64,000 nt of DNA, taken from the NCBI RefSeq assembly GCF_034480035.2, contig NZ_CP118753.2, forward strand, positions 1,769,426 through 1,833,425, read 5' to 3'. Source of the DNA: Methanosphaera sp. ISO3-F5. GTDB taxonomy: Archaea > Methanobacteriota > Methanobacteria > Methanobacteriales > Methanobacteriaceae. Shown here in pieces: positions 29,428 through 37,910 of the stretch (position 1 is its first letter; every line of letters starts with the position of its first letter). The position numbers and the translations under genes are program-made. Under the pieces are notes generated by a model that worked only from the letters and a program-made list of their open reading frames with translations, did not search any database and was not told the origin of the DNA.

Positions 29428-31875
29428 TTATTGTTGGATGCTGGTCACATCAATATTTAGTGATTCAGCATGTGGGAGGTTAATGTTTAATGCTTCTGTT
29501 AACACTTCTTCGATAGTGTTCATTGGCTTGAATGTTAGTTCGTTTTTCACTTCTTCTGGTACGTCATCTAAGTCTTTCATGTTACGTTTTGGTAGTAGTA
29601 TTTTTTTGATGCCTGAACGGTGTGCTGCAATTACTTTTTCTTTTATTCCTCCGACAGGTAGTACTCGGCCTGTTAGGGATATTTCTCCTGTCATGGCTAT
29701 TTTTGAATCTACTGGTATTCCTGTTATTAGTGATGCGAGGGTGGTTGTCATTGTTATTCCTGCTGATGGTCCGTCTTTTGGGATTGCTCCTTCTGGTACG
29801 TGTATGTGGATGTCGTGTTTGTCGTAGTCTGATTCTTTTAGTATGTTGGAGAATCTTGACCTGATGAGGCTTTGTGCTATTTGTGCTGATTCTTTCATCA
29901 CGTCTCCTAGTTTTCCTGTTAGTTTTAGTTTTCCTTCTCCTGGTGTGAGTGCTGCTTCAATGTATAGTATGTCTCCTCCGACTGGTGTCCATGCTAGTCC
30001 TGTCACTACTCCTGCAGGGTTTTTATCTGGTACTAGTTCGTAGTGTGCTTTTTCGTGTCCTAGGATGTCATATAACATATCTGGTGTTACGGTGTATGGT
30101 GTTTCCACTTGGTCTACTATTATTTTTTCTGTTGTGTGTCTTGCTATTGCTTCTATTTGTCGTTTTAGGTTTCTTACTCCTGCTTCTCGTGTGTATTTTT
30201 CTATTAGTACTGTTATTGTTTCTGGTGTTATGGTTAGTTGGTCTCTTGTTAGTCCGTGGTCTTCAAGTACTTCGTCGATGAGGTGTTCTTCTGCTATGTG
30301 TTCTTTTTCTACTTTGGTGTAGCTGTCTAGTTTGATTATTTCTAGTCTGTCTCTTAGTGGTCCTGGTATGTCTTCTAGTGAGTTTGCTGTTCCTATGAAG
30401 AATACGTCTGATAGGTCGTATGGTACTTCCAGGTAGTGGTCACTGAATGAATCGTTTTGTTCTGGGTCTAGTACTTCTAGTAATGCGCTTGTTGGGTTTC
30501 CGTTGATGGATGCTGTCATTTTGTCTATTTCGTCTAGTACGAATACTGGGTTTGTTTTTCCTGCTTTTTTCATTCCGTTGATGATTCTTCCGGGTAGTGC
30601 TCCCAGGTATGTTCTGCGGTGTCCTCTTATTTCGGATTCGTCTTTTATTCCTCCGAGGCTTGCTCTTATGTATGGTCTGTCTAGTGCTTCTGCTATGCTT
30701 CTTCCGAGGCTGGTTTTTCCTGTTCCTGGTGGTCCTACTAGTAGTAGTATTGATCCTTGTTTTTCTTCTTTCATTTTTAGGACTGTGAGGTGTTGTATGA
30801 TTCTTTCTTTTACTTTTTTGAGTCCGTAATGGTCTTTATCTAGTTGTTCTTTGGCTTTTGTGATGTCTATTTCTACTCCTTTTTCTTTGTGCCATGGTAG
30901 GCTTAGTATGGTGTCAAGGTAGTTTCGTATTATGTTTTCTTCGGAGTTGTTTTGTCCTTGTCTTTCTAGTTTATGTAGTTCTTCTAGTGCTACTTTTTCT
31001 ACTTCTTCGGGTAGTTGTGCTTCTTTTATTTTTTCTCTGTATGTTTTATGTCCTTCTGTTTCGTCGGTTAGGTTTAGTTCTTCTTGTATCATCTTCATTT
31101 GTTCTCTGAGTAGTGATTGTTTGTGTGTTTCGCTCATTTTTTTGTTCAGTTTCTTTGCTATGTCCATTTGTAGTAGCATTGCATCTTTTTGTTCTATGAG
31201 TAGTTGTACGATTTTTAGTGCTCTTAGTTTTGCTGATTCCATTTCGAGTAGTTCTTGTTTTCTTGATATTGGTACTCTGATGTATGGGAATACTTCTGCT
31301 ACTTTTTCTTGTGTGTCTAGTTTTCCGATTATTTGTTGGGCGTATATTTCTGAGTTTGGTATCAGGTTGCTTATTGTTAGTACGGCGTCGTTTATGTTTT
31401 TGTTTATTTCTATGGATTCTTGTTCTGTTATGTTGCTTTCTTCGGGTATTTTATAGTATACTCCGTGGAATGTTCCGTTTGCTTCTCTTATTTCTGTGAC
31501 GAATACTTTGTCTTTTACTTTTAGTTCTATCTGGTATTGGTCTGGTTCTTCTTGTAGGTTTTTTAGTTGTAGTATTACTCCTATGTCATAAAATTCTATG
31601 CCTTCTGAGTCTGGTTGTGGTATTCCTTTTGGTGTTAGTATGATTCCTTCATGGTTTTCGTTTACTGTTTGTAGCATGTTTTCTGTGTGTGCCTTGTCTA
31701 GTTGTATTGTCATGTCTGTGTGTGGTAGGAGTATTGTGTTTGGGATTATGAGTATTGGTAGTTCGTTTTCTGTTGTTGTGGTTTTGTGGGTTGTTGTTTC
31801 TTGGATGTCTGTTATTATTTGGTTGTTTTTTCTTAGTGTTTGGGTGAAGGATAGGTTATCTTCATTTTGGGTCAA
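29428..31875 (-). CDS. lon: ATP-dependent protease Lon, bacterial LonA type
   Basis: 815 residues. An N-terminal LAN substrate domain (LPILIIPNTILLPH) and a coiled coil (IEQKDAMLLQ to LREQMK) precede the AAA+ module with Walker A GPPGTGKTSLG near 380 and VFVLDEIDKM near 440. The protease domain has the Ser-Lys dyad: Ser in PKDGPSAG near 700 and Lys in GGIKEKVIAA near 743. PKDGPSAG and the lack of membrane helices mark bacterial LonA; most archaea have membrane LonB. It degrades misfolded proteins. Start is TTG. Eight C directly follow the stop. Confidence 0.94.
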   Translation of the reverse strand: MTQNEDNLSFTQTLRKNNQIITDIQETTTHKTTTTENELPILIIPNTILLPHTDMTIQLDKAHTENMLQTVNENHEGIILTPKGIPQPDSEGIEFYDIGVILQLKNLQEEPDQYQIELKVKDKVFVTEIREANGTFHGVYYKIPEESNITEQESIEINKNINDAVLTISNLIPNSEIYAQQIIGKLDTQEKVAEVFPYIRVPISRKQELLEMESAKLRALKIVQLLIEQKDAMLLQMDIAKKLNKKMSETHKQSLLREQMKMIQEELNLTDETEGHKTYREKIKEAQLPEEVEKVALEELHKLERQGQNNSEENIIRNYLDTILSLPWHKEKGVEIDITKAKEQLDKDHYGLKKVKERIIQHLTVLKMKEEKQGSILLLVGPPGTGKTSLGRSIAEALDRPYIRASLGGIKDESEIRGHRRTYLGALPGRIINGMKKAGKTNPVFVLDEIDKMTASINGNPTSALLEVLDPEQNDSFSDHYLEVPYDLSDVFFIGTANSLEDIPGPLRDRLEIIKLDSYTKVEKEHIAEEHLIDEVLEDHGLTRDQLTITPETITVLIEKYTREAGVRNLKRQIEAIARHTTEKIIVDQVETPYTVTPDMLYDILGHEKAHYELVPDKNPAGVVTGLAWTPVGGDILYIEAALTPGEGKLKLTGKLGDVMKESAQIAQSLIRSRFSNILKESDYDKHDIHIHVPEGAIPKDGPSAGITMTTTLASLITGIPVDSKIAMTGEISLTGRVLPVGGIKEKVIAAHRSGIKKILLPKRNMKDLDDVPEEVKNELTFKPMNTIEEVLTEALNINLPHAESLNIDVTSIQQ

Positions 31876-32154
31876 CGTTTCACATCCTATTGTTTTTTAT
31901 TATTTTTTTTATCTTTTGTGTGGTTAGTTTGTTTGATTTTGTTTTATAAAATCTTTATTTTTCGTTTATGTTTTTCTTAATGTGTGTTATATTATTTGTT
32001 GTATAATGATTATATACTTTATCTAAATATTATTACCAAATGTAATTAAAATATTTTCTGCCCTCAACAACACAAAAAACACACTCCATAAAAAATAATA
32101 ATAAAAAACCTACAAAAATAATAGATAACCATACAAAAAGGAGAAAAAAATAAA

Positions 32155-32610
32155 ATGAAAGTATCACTGACAAAAGGAGCATCAGAAGGACCAACCAAAC
32201 TCAACGCATTCGACAACGCACTACTCGAAGCAAAAATAGGAAACGTAAACCTAATACCAGTATCAAGCATGCTACCACCAAACACACAACTAGTAGAAAT
32301 GCCACCACTAGAACCAGGACTAATGACAAACTGCGTACTTTCACACCAATACTCAGAAAACCCAGGAGACGAAATAGCAGCAGTAATCGCATACTGCCAG
32401 GCAGAAGAAATGGGCTGCGTAATAGAAACAACAGGAATCAACAAAACAATCAAAGAACTAAAAGAAGAAGCAAAATTCATGGCAGAATACATGATGGAAA
32501 AAAGACAACTAACAATAACCGACTACAAAGAAATAATACAAACACACACAGTACAAGAAAAAGCAAGCGTAGTAGCAGCACTAGTATACCACAACCCAAA
32601 AAGACACTAA
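32155..32610 (+). CDS. pdaD: Pyruvoyl-dependent arginine decarboxylase proenzyme
   Basis: 151 residues. Self-cleavage is expected between Ser37 and Ser38 in IPVSSMLPP, producing the pyruvoyl group on the alpha chain; NAFDNALLEA before it and EEMGCVIETTG later are family-typical. It decarboxylates arginine to agmatine, the first step of polyamine synthesis in methanogens. Monocistronic, divergent from lon; GATTATATAC at ~32007-32016 may be the TATA box. Coding strand is strongly AC-rich. Confidence 0.95.
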   Translation: MKVSLTKGASEGPTKLNAFDNALLEAKIGNVNLIPVSSMLPPNTQLVEMPPLEPGLMTNCVLSHQYSENPGDEIAAVIAYCQAEEMGCVIETTGINKTIKELKEEAKFMAEYMMEKRQLTITDYKEIIQTHTVQEKASVVAALVYHNPKRH

Positions 32611-32671
32611 AAAAAATAATAAAAAAATAAGAGACATACTCTTTATTCAAGAATACCTAATTTAATCTCCC

Positions 32672-33772
32672 TTATTCAACTAATTCCTTAAGAACTTCAA
32701 TAAATCTCACATTTTTCGGATGAGTTTCAATACTTATACGAATATAATATTCATCCAAATCCTGGAAACTAGTACAATCACGCACAATAATACCATATTC
32801 CATTAATTTCTCAGCAAGCTCTGCAGCAGTATAACCACTCTTATGAAGATCAATAAGCAAATAATTTGACTTAGACCTGTAAATATGCAGATTATCTATA
32901 GCATTAACACTATCATACAAGAACTCACGCTCAACAATTCCCTTACGAGTAGATTCCCTAATAAACTCTTTATCCTCTAAAGTAGCAATAACAGCCTTCT
33001 GTGACGGAACAGTCAAACTAAAAACAGGCTTTATACGGTTCATCTTCTCTAAAAACTCAGGATTACTTAAACCATAACCAATACGTAACCCTGCAAGACC
33101 CATAACCTTGGAAAAAGTACGAATAATAAACACATTATCATACTCATCTAAAAGATTCACATTATTAGTTTCACTAAACTCCCAGTAAGCCTCATCAACA
33201 ACAACCAAAGCATCAGTCGCCTCAATAACTCTGATAATATCTTCTTGAGGAATTAATCCACCTGTAGGGTTATTTGGAGTACAAAGGAAAATAGCCTTAG
33301 TTCTGTCACTAATTTTTTCTAACACACTTTCAACATCTAAACAGTTATCCTCAACATTCCACTTTGCATAAACAGGCTTAGCAAACTGCTGCTTAAAAAT
33401 ATACTCATAATAAGTGTAAGTAGGAGGATGTGTGATAAACTCATCACCAGGCTCAATAAGCGTCTTAGCAAGAACATCAAAAATCTCATCAGCACCATCA
33501 CCACCAACAATAACCTGATCAGCTCTTACACCAGCATACTCAGCAATCTTCTCCTTCAAATACTCATGATTACTCTCAGGATACCTGTTCATTTCACCAA
33601 TAGAATCACGTATAGCATCATAAACACCAGGTGCAGGACCCCAAGGGTTCTCATTAGAACCAAGCTTTATAATATCCTCCTCGGCAACACCATACTTTTC
33701 AGCAATTTCCTTCTTACTCCTACCAGGAACATAGGTTTTAAATTCATCAATCAAAGCTCTAGTCTTAACCAT
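32672..33772 (-). CDS. hisC: Histidinol-phosphate aminotransferase
   Basis: 366 residues, fold type I PLP enzyme. N-terminal KLGSNENPWGP, GADEIFD near 93, TPNNPTGG near 160, and the PLP lysine in RTFSKVMGLAGLRIGYG near 220. It converts imidazole-acetol phosphate and glutamate to histidinol phosphate; methanogen HisC can also serve aromatic amino acids. Ends near pdaD in convergent order and follows the carbonic-anhydrase-like gene by six bases. Confidence 0.92.
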   Translation of the reverse strand: MVKTRALIDEFKTYVPGRSKKEIAEKYGVAEEDIIKLGSNENPWGPAPGVYDAIRDSIGEMNRYPESNHEYLKEKIAEYAGVRADQVIVGGDGADEIFDVLAKTLIEPGDEFITHPPTYTYYEYIFKQQFAKPVYAKWNVEDNCLDVESVLEKISDRTKAIFLCTPNNPTGGLIPQEDIIRVIEATDALVVVDEAYWEFSETNNVNLLDEYDNVFIIRTFSKVMGLAGLRIGYGLSNPEFLEKMNRIKPVFSLTVPSQKAVIATLEDKEFIRESTRKGIVEREFLYDSVNAIDNLHIYRSKSNYLLIDLHKSGYTAAELAEKLMEYGIIVRDCTSFQDLDEYYIRISIETHPKNVRFIEVLKELVE

Positions 33773-33778
33773 AATAAT

Positions 33779-34249
33779 CTACTCTTCAAAATCAAATGCT
33801 AATTTCACATATTCCTCAGCATTATCCATAATTCCTTCTATTTCTTCTTCACTTAATTCTCTAACTGCTTTTGCAGGACTGCCAATAATGAGAGAACCTT
33901 CTGGAAATTCCTTGTTCTCAGTAACCAGTGCACCTGCACCAACAAGTGAATTCTTACTGATGTGAGCACCATTCAATACAATAGCACCCATTCCTATAAT
34001 AACGTTATCATCAATAGTACAACCATGTACAATAGCACCATGTCCAACAGAAACATTTTCGCCAATTTTAACAGGTTTTCCTTCACTAACATGTACAACA
34101 CAATTGTCCTGAACATTGGACCTTTCTCCAATACTGATAGGAGCTTCATCTCCACGGACTACTGCATTATACCATATGCTCACATGGTCACCCAATGTTA
34201 CATCTCCAACAATTCGGGCACCATCATAAATTCTTGTTTTATCAGACAT
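33779..34249 (-). CDS. Gamma-class carbonic anhydrase-like hexapeptide protein
   Basis: 156 residues of left-handed beta-helix repeats (DVTLGDHVSIW, RGDEAPISIG, NVQDNCVVHVSEG, VSVGHGAIVHGC). Three His residues in HVSEG and GHGAIVHG are the zinc or iron ligands of gamma-carbonic anhydrases. Members may hydrate CO2 or act as acyltransferase-like enzymes. Start ATG at 34249 is preferred over the GTG at 34258 because AAAGTGA is spaced correctly. Probably co-transcribed with hisC. Confidence 0.85.
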   Translation of the reverse strand: MSDKTRIYDGARIVGDVTLGDHVSIWYNAVVRGDEAPISIGERSNVQDNCVVHVSEGKPVKIGENVSVGHGAIVHGCTIDDNVIIGMGAIVLNGAHISKNSLVGAGALVTENKEFPEGSLIIGSPAKAVRELSEEEIEGIMDNAEEYVKLAFDFEE

Positions 34250-34374
34250 TAGTATCACTTTACTTTAATTTATTTTAATTTTATTTATTTTTTTGATTAT
34301 ATTTTAAGGTATTAAAAAGACAATATTTATGTTTTTCCTACAAAACTGAGGGATTACCAATTTTCAAATAAAAA

Positions 34375-34393
34375 GTATTGTTTTTTACAATAC
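34375..34393. repeat. Perfect inverted repeat A (7-base stem)
   Basis: GTATTGT and ACAATAC flank a TTTTT loop. It lies between the small AbrB gene and the carbonic anhydrase gene; read on the minus strand it is followed by T-rich sequence, as in a terminator. Confidence 0.7.
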
Positions 34394-34401
34394 CTATGAT
34401 A

Positions 34402-34422
34402 GTTATTGTTTTTTACAATAAC
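34402..34422. repeat. Perfect inverted repeat B (8-base stem)
   Basis: GTTATTGT and ACAATAAC flank the same TTTTT loop. It is eight bases from repeat A and has nearly the same sequence, 12 bases past the stop of the AbrB-like gene. Confidence 0.7.
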
Positions 34423-34433
34423 TTTTGATTCAA

Positions 34434-34574
34434 TTATTTTTTCCTGAATTTTATAATAATTTCACCGTCATCATTTTCAGTCCATATTACATAATCTTCA
34501 TCTTTTAAATCGTATTTTTTCAAGTATTTTCTGGGGATTAATGTTTTATCATCGTATATTCTGGTTTCTATCAT
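34434..34574 (-). CDS. Short AbrB/MazE-type DNA-binding protein
   Basis: 46 residues: MIETRIYDDKTL, then the swapped-hairpin signature IPRKYLKKYDLKDED and YVIWTENDDGEIII. This is the AbrB/SpoVT fold used by antitoxins and transition-state regulators. No toxin gene is adjacent; it may be a solitary regulator or the relic of a toxin-antitoxin pair. It resembles the N-terminal half of the antitoxin at 51589-51831 (MIET start). Translated by hand because it is short; confidence in it being expressed is moderate. Confidence 0.6.
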   Translation of the reverse strand: MIETRIYDDKTLIPRKYLKKYDLKDEDYVIWTENDDGEIIIKFRKK

Positions 34575-34730
34575 GGTTATTGTTTTATGTTTGTGTTATG
34601 ATAATTTTTGTCATTTATGATATTATTTTGTTAATAATTTCCTGTACTTTATTATTATTTAAAAATTATTTGTATATCCGATTACAAATATTATTTTATC
34701 AATAATAATAAATAGATTCTATGTGATTAT

Positions 34731-35444
34731 ATGAATATACAGCCTACTTATTCTTCATTGGATTATCCGGGGAAAATGTCCCTGGTCCTGTTTACTCCAG
34801 GGTGTGATCTCAGGTGTAAGTATTGTCATAATCCTCAGCTACTGAAGAATCAGCAATTAACTCGGTGGGATATTGAGGAGATAGAGGCTGAAGTTGAAAG
34901 TAATATGGATTTCATAGATGCAATAGTCTTAAGTGGTGGTGAACCATTACTGCATGTTGAAGATATAAAAAACTTCATAAAACAGGCAAAGGATTCTGAC
35001 TTGCTCGTGAAACTAGACACTAACGGTTTGCACCCCGACGAGACAAGGGAAATAATAAAAGATTTGGATTATGTTGCAATGGATATTAAAGCTCCACTGG
35101 ACAAGTATTATAAAATCACAGACGTATACCCAAAGGATACGGAAGAATTAATAAGAAAAACAATTAACATAATCAATGACAATAATGTCTTCCTGGAATG
35201 CAGAACAACTTATGTTCCACAATTATTAGAACCATCTGATATACAGGAACTAACAGCGAATTTGGACTGTGACAGGTACACCTTGCAACAATTCCGTAAT
35301 AGAGTTACATTAGATGCTAATCTATCAAATTATGAGGAACCAAACCCCGAATTTTTAAGGGAAATATTAGAAAAACTTGAAACAAACATACCAGAAATAC
35401 GTCTAAAATCAAGACAATTTGGTAACCAATTAATAAAGGGATAA
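34731..35444 (+). CDS. nrdG: Radical SAM activating enzyme (anaerobic NrdG-like)
   Basis: 237 residues. The 4Fe-4S/SAM motif is GCDLRCKYCHNPQ at about residue 24, followed by VLSGGEPLLH near 63 and KLDTNGLHPD near 90. The CxxxCxxC with an HNP tail is typical of the NrdG/TIGR02495 group that activates anaerobic ribonucleotide reductase by making a glycyl radical. No reductase gene is in the window, so the partner is inferred. It is followed after five bases by the TPR gene. Confidence 0.85.
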   Translation: MNIQPTYSSLDYPGKMSLVLFTPGCDLRCKYCHNPQLLKNQQLTRWDIEEIEAEVESNMDFIDAIVLSGGEPLLHVEDIKNFIKQAKDSDLLVKLDTNGLHPDETREIIKDLDYVAMDIKAPLDKYYKITDVYPKDTEELIRKTINIINDNNVFLECRTTYVPQLLEPSDIQELTANLDCDRYTLQQFRNRVTLDANLSNYEEPNPEFLREILEKLETNIPEIRLKSRQFGNQLIKG

Positions 35445-35449
35445 TTAAC

Positions 35450-36583
35450 ATGCCAATCTTACTGTTAAGAAATAAAGATATTGACTTAATCTCTGGAAAG
35501 AGAAATATTACTATAAGAAGGTTATGGAAACAACCATTATATGTTGGTGATAGATTATATTGTTACTGGAATATTTTATCGAAGGAGCGGGAAAAACTAT
35601 TCGAAGCTGAAGTAACACACGTGGACATACTAACATTTGATGAAATAATACATGACCCCGGATTACCTGCAAAACTGGGATATAAGAATTCAAGGGAGTT
35701 GGAGAAGGATCTTAGGAAAACATATCCTAACAACACCACACCTAATGATGAGTTCCAGGTATTTGAATTTCGTAAGTTACATGTAACACAGTGGGAAGGC
35801 TCTGCAATTAATCAGAAGAATACTATTATTAAGAAGGCTGATGTTCTCTTTGAGATGGGGGAGTATGAACAGTCATCCTTATGTTATCAGGCAGCCCTGG
35901 AATATGATCGGGAGGATTCTCACCTGTTAAACAGGATAGGTGATAATCTTACACGTCTTGGCCAATTCGGGGATGCTATAAAGAATTATAGGAAGGCTAT
36001 AAAGATAGAACCGGATAATGAGTACCTGTATAATAACATGGCAATAGCTTATCTTAACAAGGGAGACCCAGAAAAGGCGCTTAAGATGAGTACTGAAGCT
36101 CTTAAAATTAATTCAAGGAATACAACAATACTTTATTGGCGTGGACTTATCTATGAAATGCTTAACGACTTTGAGAAAGCTCTTAAATTCTTTGATTATG
36201 TGTTGAAGATTGATGATACTGATCCTGACGTTTGGAATGAACGTGGAACAATCCTTAACATGTTGGGCAAAAGTGAAGAAGCACTTAAATCATATGATAA
36301 ATCATTAGAATTGTGTTTGGATGATAAAAAGGATTCTAATACTTGGGCAAGTAAGGCAAATACTCTGCTTGGCTTGGAACGTTATGCTGAAGCAATAGAA
36401 TGTTATGATAATGCATTGAAGATTGATGATTCCAATCCAATAATACTTAATAACAAGGGAGTTGCATATATGGAGTTGGATGATTTTGAAAGTGCCATTG
36501 AATGTTTCACGAAGGTGCTTGTAATGTATCCTAACAATCCTGATGCACAGGTGCTCCAGGAAGTATGCCTTGAAAACTTATAA
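35450..36583 (+). CDS. TPR protein with N-terminal PUA/ASCH-like domain
   Basis: 377 residues. Residues 1-105 form a beta-rich domain (NITIRRLWKQPLYVGDRLYCYW, FEAEVTHVDIL, FEFRKL) resembling ASCH/PUA-like RNA-binding modules. From residue ~120 to the end there are about seven TPR repeats (GEYEQSSLCYQAALEYD, GQFGDAIKNYRKAIKIEPDN, GDPEKALKMS, ERYAEAIECYDNALKIDDSN). TPR arrays bind proteins; the pairing with an ASCH-like head suggests an RNA-linked scaffold. Coupled to the radical SAM gene. No specific function recognised. Confidence 0.75.
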   Translation: MPILLLRNKDIDLISGKRNITIRRLWKQPLYVGDRLYCYWNILSKEREKLFEAEVTHVDILTFDEIIHDPGLPAKLGYKNSRELEKDLRKTYPNNTTPNDEFQVFEFRKLHVTQWEGSAINQKNTIIKKADVLFEMGEYEQSSLCYQAALEYDREDSHLLNRIGDNLTRLGQFGDAIKNYRKAIKIEPDNEYLYNNMAIAYLNKGDPEKALKMSTEALKINSRNTTILYWRGLIYEMLNDFEKALKFFDYVLKIDDTDPDVWNERGTILNMLGKSEEALKSYDKSLELCLDDKKDSNTWASKANTLLGLERYAEAIECYDNALKIDDSNPIILNNKGVAYMELDDFESAIECFTKVLVMYPNNPDAQVLQEVCLENL

Positions 36584-36597
36584 AAATGTGATATGTT

Positions 36598-36681
36598 ATG
36601 GATAAGAGAACATTAAATAGTATAATAGTATCGGCGATTATAATTATAGTGATAATTATTCTGGGCTCATTCTTTAAGTAA
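36598..36681 (+). CDS. Possible 27-residue single-helix membrane peptide
   Basis: MDKRTLNS followed by an unbroken hydrophobic stretch of Ile/Val and a short basic end. It starts 15 bases after the TPR stop, on the same strand. A basic start and one helix fit a real micro-membrane protein, but it lacks a clear ribosome site and could be chance. Confidence 0.35.
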   Translation: MDKRTLNSIIVSAIIIIVIIILGSFFK

Positions 36682-36738
36682 ATATAATTCTAAAAAAAAT
36701 AGTCTGAAAATATTAAAAATATAGAATGGGGGGGGGAA

Positions 36739-36996
36739 TTATTCTTTTTTCCATCTTTTTAGTTGTGGTATTACCTTGTTTAGCATTATAGTCACTGATT
36801 GTTCATCCATGTCAGAGTTTGCCACGGTTAAAGGGATGCAAAATTCTATCATTTCTTCCATAGTGAAATCTTCCTGGAATTCACCATTTTTGTAACAGAA
36901 TTTACAGTAATCTTCGCTAATGCTTCCATCTTTGTTGGTGCCACGAATGTCATCTGTTAATGGCATAGCACATGATTGACAAAATTTTTCTTCCAT
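36739..36996 (-). CDS. Putative zinc-ribbon protein
   Basis: 85 residues. FCQSCAMPLTDD and YCKFCYKNGEF form a four-Cys zinc site (CxxC...CxxC), a small family of putative zinc-ribbon proteins found in archaea and bacteria. The C-terminal half is helical and ends in KRWKKE. No partner gene; function unknown. A G9 run (C9 on the coding strand) begins two bases after the stop. Confidence 0.7.
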   Translation of the reverse strand: MEEKFCQSCAMPLTDDIRGTNKDGSISEDYCKFCYKNGEFQEDFTMEEMIEFCIPLTVANSDMDEQSVTIMLNKVIPQLKRWKKE

Positions 36997-37097
36997 CTTT
37001 TTTCACCTATTGTTAACTTGTTGCTTGTTATTTAATACTATGTTTTTTAAATATATATTCTTTATATAGTATTATCCCGTGTTCATGTTTTTTCTAA

Positions 37098-37799
37098 TCA
37101 TTCTTCTATGTTAACTATTTGTGGAATTTTACCAATCTTGGCAAGGTATTCTCCTTTTATGACGATTACTCCATCATAATATTCCTCATATTCTTCTGCC
37201 TTTTCCAGTGAGTTTTCCACTATTTCTTCGTCAGTTTCTCCTCGTCCATAATTTGCTATTTGTGTTGCCAGGCTGTCGGATATGCTTGCATATTTGCTGA
37301 ATACTATCGTGGCATCTGTTTTTCCGAAGCTCTCGGAGGGTCCTACTGTCCCTGAAGAGGTGCATATGCCATATCCTTGTTTATATTTGTCTAGTTTTAA
37401 TCCTATGTTGTTTGTGAATATGCTTTCTCCTGCGTAGACTCCTAATGTTATTTTCTTGTCTGTTTTTAATGCTATGTCTCCACCATTTTCTATTATTGTG
37501 AATTTGGTGCCATGTTTCATTAATTCTTCCAGACATACTTGGCTGATGCTCCCCGCTACTGCGGCCATTGGTCCTGTTTCTGCTATTTGTCCTGCTTGTG
37601 TCATTAATTCCAGTATTCTGTGGTTTTTAATTATTTCTGTTGGCTTGTATCCTGTGAATTTGGGGTTTTTGTTTATTGTGTCCTGTATTATTTGTCTTTG
37701 TTGCAGTATTATGTTTTCGATATCGTGTTGTGTGTCCGTTTTTAGCATGATGTGTGTTGAGCCAATGCTTATTTCTTTTTGATATATCTTATTTCTCAT
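37098..37799 (-). CDS. UPF0280 family protein
   Basis: 233 residues of the UPF0280 group, common in methanogens: ILELMTQAGQIAETGPMAAVAGSISQ near residue 70, FTIIENGGDIALKT near 105, and CTSSGTVGPSESFGKTDATIV near 155. The fold is ApbE-like (FAD:protein FMN transferase), but catalytic use is unproved. Divergent from the PH-domain gene to its right. Confidence 0.8.
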   Translation of the reverse strand: MRNKIYQKEISIGSTHIMLKTDTQHDIENIILQQRQIIQDTINKNPKFTGYKPTEIIKNHRILELMTQAGQIAETGPMAAVAGSISQVCLEELMKHGTKFTIIENGGDIALKTDKKITLGVYAGESIFTNNIGLKLDKYKQGYGICTSSGTVGPSESFGKTDATIVFSKYASISDSLATQIANYGRGETDEEIVENSLEKAEEYEEYYDGVIVIKGEYLAKIGKIPQIVNIEE

Positions 37800-37910
37800 A
37801 TGTTCCTCACCCCCTTATATTCCCGTCTAATAGTTCTATTAAATATAATTATATTATTTATAAGTTACAAATATATTTAACATATTTAGATTAGTAGGAG
37901 ATATTATGTT

